This document shows, piece by piece, positions 60,523-64,000 of a stretch of DNA of 64,000 bases. Position numbers and translations under genes: made by a program. Each line of letters starts with the position of its first letter. Within the stretch, counting starts at the first letter, position 1. Under the pieces are notes generated by a model. That model ran no database searches. It saw only the letters and a program-made list of their open reading frames with translations, and had not been told where the DNA came from. Origin of the DNA: an uncultured Clostridia bacterium (GTDB taxonomy: Bacteria; Bacillota; Clostridia; Christensenellales; CAG-314). The DNA is taken from the NCBI GenBank assembly GCA_947629985.1, contig CANRFV010000002.1, positions 186,001 through 250,000 of the forward strand, given 5' to 3'.

Positions 60523-61860
60523 ATGGAAATGCAACAAATCCCGCGCCGCGTGCATTTTGTCGGCGTGGGCGGAATAGGAATGAGCGGACTTGCTCAACAT
60601 CTTTATCGGGCGGGTTACGTCGTTACGGGCAGCGACCGCCAGGCAAACGATCGCACGGCGCAACTTGTAATGTCGGGAATAGACGTACATATAGGGCACG
60701 ACGCGTCCAATATAGGCAATGCGCAAATGGTGGTGCGCACGTCTGCCGTAGTGGCAAGCAATCCCGAAGTGGCGGCTGCCAAGGCGCGCGGCATACCCGT
60801 AATTTTGCGCGAACAGTTGTTGGGAGCGGCGTTCGATTCGTTCGGCGAGCGCATTGCGGTGTGCGGCACTCACGGCAAAACCACCGTTACAGCAATGATA
60901 CATCACATATTGCGGCGCGCGGGCGTCGATCACGCGGCGTTTATCGGCGGCGTGTACAACGGCAACAATTATTACGCGGGCGGTAACGCCGTAGTTGCGG
61001 AAGCGTGCGAATACAACCGCGGATTTTACAATTTGCACCCCACCTGCGCGGTTTGTCTCAACGCGGAGTTCGATCACCCCGATTGTTACGCCGACGTTTA
61101 CGATGTGCGCCGCGCTTTCGCGCATTTTTTGAACAACGTATCGGCGGACGGTTGCGTAATACTGCCCCGTTCGTTAAGGTCTGTTGCCCCTACAAAACCC
61201 AAACGCATATTTTTCGACGAATGTTTTTGTTATCGCAACGTTGCGCAGTACGACGGCGCGCTCGAATGTCAAGTAACCGACGAAAGCGGCGTTGTTCGCA
61301 CATTGCGGTTGGCAACCGTGGGCGAACACAACATACTCAACGCATTTGCCGCCATTTGCGCCGTCGAGCAGTTGGGGGTAAAGCGCGGCGCGGCGTTTGA
61401 ATACTTGACGGATTTTTGCGGGGTTAGCCGCCGTTGGAGCGAAATCGACATTGTCGATTTGTGCCGCGTGGTGTGCGATTACGCGCATCACCCCACCGAA
61501 ATAGCCTGTTCGGTGGCAACTGCCTACGCCTTGTTCGGCGGCAAGGTGCTGTGCGTATTTCAGCCGCACACGTATTCGCGCACGCGCGCGTTGTGGAACG
61601 ACTTTATTACGTGTTTCGACAAGGCAAGCAAAGTGCTGTATCTGCCCATATATTCGGCGCGCGAACAGCCGTATCCGCAAATAACTTCGGCAAATTTGTG
61701 CGCCGCCGCGCAAAAACACGGTATCGACGCGCATTATGCGTCCGATTTTTACGCCGCAAAGCGTTGGATATACGCCAACGCCCAACGCGACGGCGTGGTT
61801 TTGCTGCTTGGAGCGGGCGATGTGTGCAACCTTGCGGAAATGTTGTCCGACAACAAGTAA
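60523..61860 (+). CDS. murC: UDP-N-acetylmuramate-L-alanine ligase
   Basis: The 445-residue protein has the MurC N-terminal dinucleotide-like motif HFVGVGGIGMSGLA, the ATP loop CGTHGKTTVTAMI, the FIGGVYNGNNYYAGGNAVVAEACEYNRGF segment and DYAHHPTEI. It adds L-alanine to UDP-MurNAc in the cytoplasm. No strong ribosome-binding site is seen; the ATG at 60529 (three codons into the frame: M-E-M) is an alternative start. It is convergent with the small zinc-ribbon gene at 61905. Confidence 0.92.
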   Translation: MEMQQIPRRVHFVGVGGIGMSGLAQHLYRAGYVVTGSDRQANDRTAQLVMSGIDVHIGHDASNIGNAQMVVRTSAVVASNPEVAAAKARGIPVILREQLLGAAFDSFGERIAVCGTHGKTTVTAMIHHILRRAGVDHAAFIGGVYNGNNYYAGGNAVVAEACEYNRGFYNLHPTCAVCLNAEFDHPDCYADVYDVRRAFAHFLNNVSADGCVILPRSLRSVAPTKPKRIFFDECFCYRNVAQYDGALECQVTDESGVVRTLRLATVGEHNILNAFAAICAVEQLGVKRGAAFEYLTDFCGVSRRWSEIDIVDLCRVVCDYAHHPTEIACSVATAYALFGGKVLCVFQPHTYSRTRALWNDFITCFDKASKVLYLPIYSAREQPYPQITSANLCAAAQKHGIDAHYASDFYAAKRWIYANAQRDGVVLLLGAGDVCNLAEMLSDNK

Positions 61861-61904
61861 TTTGCCGCAAATTTACGTTACGTACAGGCGTTTTGCGCCA
61901 AACG

Positions 61905-62051
61905 TTACGACAGATATGCCAAATCGCCACCGCATTCGGGGCATACAAAAGAGTTGCGTTCGGCGCATTCGGGGCATATTTGTCGGCGGCATTGCGTGCA
62001 AACGCAGTAATCGTTGCGGTTTAATTCGTTGCTGCAATTTATACATTTCAT
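61905..62051 (-). CDS. Small zinc-ribbon protein, 48 residues
   Basis: The frame on the minus strand begins MKCINCSNELNRNDYCVCTQ and continues CRRQICPECAERNSFVCPEC, ending GGDLAYLS. Nine cysteines in five CxxC/CxC pairs would bind two zinc ions. A GAGGTAAATTGT ribosome-binding site lies ahead of the ATG. The layout resembles double zinc-ribbon proteins of unknown function. The gene is convergent with murC. Confidence 0.75.
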   Translation of the reverse strand: MKCINCSNELNRNDYCVCTQCRRQICPECAERNSFVCPECGGDLAYLS

Positions 62052-62213
62052 ACAATTTACCTCGCTTTATTGTTGACAGCACAGCGGCGTTTTACACCGA
62101 AATTTTTTAATTGCGCGTGGTTGGCAACAAAACGCTATTGCAATTTGCCGCGGCGTATGATATACTTAATTTATCTTAACCGGCGCATAGCAGTGCGCCC
62201 AAAGGAGGCAACC

Positions 62214-62705
62214 GTGAGCAAGGAATCCGCAGCCAAAGCGTTATTTTCCACGCTGTGTGCAACATTGGACGATATGCAATGGAAGTACACCAAGGAACAA
62301 GGCGACAAGGACGACGGCGAAGATTACATTATCCGCACAAACGTCAAGGGCGATGATTTTACTATGGTATTCTTTTTGGTAGTGGACGTCGGCAGGCAAT
62401 TGATGTATGTCAAATCGCCCTTGCCCTTCAAGGCTCCGCAGGAACGGCGCGAGTTGGTTGCGCAGGCAGTCGTTGCCGCCAATTACCGCATGCTCAACGG
62501 CAGTTTCGAAATGGATCTTACCGACGGGTACATCGCGTTCAAAGTGGTGGTGCCCTTTGCCGAAAGCATAATCAGTCAGGTAACCTGCAAATATGTGGTG
62601 TTGATGGCGTGCAAAATGACGGACGTATTCGGCGGCGCAATAAAAAACGTTTCGGACGGCGAATGGGATTTGCAACGGTTTATGCAATTTTGCGTCGAAG
62701 TCTGA
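62214..62705 (+). CDS. YbjN-domain (sensory-transduction-like) protein
   Basis: The 163-residue protein matches the YbjN pattern of about 150 residues (AKALFSTLCATLDDMQWKY, FTMVFFLVVDVGRQLMYVKSPLPFKAPQERREL, VAANYRMLNGSFEMDLTDGYIAFKVVVPF). The function is unknown; related to type III chaperone-like folds. The start is GTG at 62214, preceded by an AAAGGAGG box. An upstream in-frame ATG at 62070 has none. Its terminator is shared with the convergent degV gene. Confidence 0.75.
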   Translation: MSKESAAKALFSTLCATLDDMQWKYTKEQGDKDDGEDYIIRTNVKGDDFTMVFFLVVDVGRQLMYVKSPLPFKAPQERRELVAQAVVAANYRMLNGSFEMDLTDGYIAFKVVVPFAESIISQVTCKYVVLMACKMTDVFGGAIKNVSDGEWDLQRFMQFCVEV

Positions 62706-62738
62706 TAGCAATATCGCCGGATATTTATACGCTCGGTA

Positions 62739-62774
62739 AAAAAAGCGCAGACAATATGTCTGCGCCGTTTTTTT
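62739..62774. terminator. Bidirectional terminator between YbjN and degV genes
   Basis: GCGCAGAC and GTCTGCGC pair across AATAT, with an A-run on the left and T-run on the right. Confidence 0.88.
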
Positions 62775-62800
62775 GTTTATAAATTTATTGCGTTAATTTA

Positions 62801-63673
62801 CTATTGTTGCGGTTTTGTAACAAAACTCAAAACCATCGCGCCGGGCCCCAGATGCGCGCCGATTATCGGCGAAAGCAAACGCGTTTTTATTACTACGCGG
62901 GGTGCAACTTCCTTTATTTTGTCGGCAAGTTCTTGCGCGTAGCGTTCTTCGTCGGCATGCGTGATGTACACAAGGTTGTCCGTTTCGGTATCCGCTTCCG
63001 CAAGGTAAAATTCCACCATTTTGTTAATGGACAGTTTTGTTCCGCGCTGTTTGCCCCACATTTCCAATTTGCCGTTATCGGTAAAGGTAATAAGGGGTTT
63101 TATTCCCAACAGCCCGCCCACAAATGCGACGGTTTTGCTTATTCTGCCGCCGCGTTTAAGGCTGTCAAGGTCGTCCACGTAAGCGCAGGCGTCAATGCGA
63201 TGCTTGAAAGTTTCCAAGTCGTAGTAGTTTTCGCGAATGTCCTTGCCCGCTTTTTTGTTTGCGATCATACGTTCGCACAGCAATCCCATCGCGCCCGTTG
63301 CCCTTATGGAATCGACAGGCAATAATTGCGCCTTGTACTTGGCGTTAAGTTCGTCCGCCGCCATACAAGCCGAGTTGAAGGACGACGACAGTCCGCTGCT
63401 CAAACACAGATACAGCGCCGAATAGCCGTCTTTAAGATACGGTTCGAAGAATTCCGCATACAAAACGGGGGTAATTTGCGTGGTACTTATGGGCTTTTTG
63501 GTGCGCACGATGTCGTAAAACTGTTTTACGTCCAAGCCCGTTTCGTCGTCGGTATAGGATTGCGGCTCGCCGTCGATAATAAAGTCCATCGGCAACAGTT
63601 TTACCGTGCCGTCGACTGCAAATTGCCTGTCAACGTCGCCCGACACATCCATAAAAAGCAAATATTTGTCCAT
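62801..63673 (-). CDS. DegV-family fatty-acid-binding protein (second copy)
   Basis: The 290-residue protein has the pattern CLSSGLSSSFNSACMA, SIRATGAMGLLCERM, LDSLKRGGRISKTVAFVGGLLGIKP, and SPIIGAHLGPGAMVLSF. It carries the fatty acid for FakA like the protein at 16225-17103, with which it shares the fold but not close sequence. Start: the ATG at 63673, preceded by a GGAGG box. The frame opens further upstream to 63763 without a ribosome-binding site. It is monocistronic with its own promoter. Confidence 0.9.
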   Translation of the reverse strand: MDKYLLFMDVSGDVDRQFAVDGTVKLLPMDFIIDGEPQSYTDDETGLDVKQFYDIVRTKKPISTTQITPVLYAEFFEPYLKDGYSALYLCLSSGLSSSFNSACMAADELNAKYKAQLLPVDSIRATGAMGLLCERMIANKKAGKDIRENYYDLETFKHRIDACAYVDDLDSLKRGGRISKTVAFVGGLLGIKPLITFTDNGKLEMWGKQRGTKLSINKMVEFYLAEADTETDNLVYITHADEERYAQELADKIKEVAPRVVIKTRLLSPIIGAHLGPGAMVLSFVTKPQQ

Positions 63674-63734
63674 ATTTTGCGCCTCCGATTGTCTCGAAAA
63701 AAATTTTTTGCGTACCGCCCTTTGTGTTAAATGC

Positions 63735-63763
63735 ATTATAAAATATATAACAAAAATTGTCAA
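63735..63763 (-). promoter_or_regulatory. Sigma-A promoter of the second degV gene
   Basis: On the minus strand TTGACA and TATAAT, both perfect, are 17 bp apart. Confidence 0.9.
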
Positions 63764-63778
63764 TTTTTTTCACTATGT

Positions 63779-64000
63779 TTACAAATCCGCAAAAATTTTT
63801 GCCGCACGGTGCAAATCGGCATATTCGGCGCGACGTAGGATCATATTGCGCTGCAACAACGTATTGCGTATCGGCGTTGCCTTGCCCAAACGCTTACTCG
63901 GCGTGTACGGTCAAACGCAAACCGCCGTTACCACACAAATTTGGCTCGGGCGCTTTCGCCGTTGTCTATTATTATGTCCTGCGCGGTCATAGATTTGTTT
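63779..64000 (-). other. Right-edge region, possible end of a minus-strand gene and a short coding-like fragment
   Basis: Reading in from the right edge on the minus strand, an open frame ends KSMTAQDIIIDNGES ... KFVW with a stop at 63928-63930. It has normal codon use and may be the end of a gene outside the window. A second short frame (63844-63779) reads MILRRAEYADLHRAAKIF ..., like the first residues of a GNAT acetyltransferase, then stops. Both are too short to assign. Confidence 0.3.

Overview
The window (64 kb) looks like one contiguous piece of a Firmicutes (Clostridia-type) chromosome, probably from an uncultured gut relative of the Christensenellales. This rests on gene content: a GerA-type spore-germination operon, AmaP, a DUF951 protein, MurC, MscL, DegV proteins, BspA-like and InlB-repeat lipoproteins, and consensus sigma-A promoters. 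The exact lineage is an inference. Protein-coding genes prefer codons such as AAC, GGC, GAC and GCG. A few genes (4797-5825, 27932-28573) deviate and look like accessory genes.

Layout. The left edge holds the 3' end of dnaA, followed by about 800 bp without genes. This stretch is packed with 13-bp palindromes (CAAYAA-N-TTRTTG type), most spaced 20-24 bp apart and mainly exactly 21, and it is probably an unusual replication origin. Next (1.3-12.6 kb) come a flavodoxin/ferredoxin protein, an SDR, an accessory pair (membrane protein plus ribbon-helix-helix repressor), tRNA-Pro(CGG), an Fe-S aldo/keto reductase, mscL, a DUF2798 protein and pepV. From 12.7 to 20.6 kb lie radC, gltX, a GtrA-domain fusion, degV, uvrC and dut. 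From 21 to 33 kb are two large lipoproteins, a GH2 glycosidase, tadA, amaP, tRNA-Pro(GGG), a BspA-like operon and uppP. From 33 to 41.7 kb are ychF, an MFS sugar transporter, an MBL hydrolase, a CPBP protease, rlmH, an alpha/beta-hydrolase-like protein, DUF951 and lepB. The gerA operon spans 42.5-46.1 kb. From 46 to 64 kb are an ATP-grasp ligase, an M18 aminopeptidase, phosphohexomutase, an ECF S-component, three ABC genes, nagA, an SPFH protein behind a likely Mn2+ riboswitch, rpmE with two truncated tandem copies, murC, YbjN and a second degV.

Repeats and RNAs are the most distinctive part. (1) A composite dispersed element (called R+H here) occurs three times in full and once in part. R begins within a few bases of a stop codon, and H is an array of many different short hairpins separated by constant linkers (AGTGTTATT or AGTGAGATT, inverted on the other side of a core). 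(2) A second repeat family (T) lies directly downstream of both tRNA-Pro genes. At the GGG locus it forms three 182-bp tandem units and ends in a copy of the tRNA 3' end. (3) Two tandem structured RNAs, each of about 160 nt with its own consensus promoter, a long closing stem, a loop complementary to its own tail and a near-identical terminator, lie directly upstream of the BspA-like gene. (4) Another short autonomous RNA lies at 60.3 kb. (5) Four tracts of exactly nine G occur, one in the ribosome-binding site of a membrane-protein gene and one in the coding end of a transporter.

All calls come from reading the sequence. No database or folding program was used, so family names rest on remembered motifs, and structures on hand-paired complementarity.
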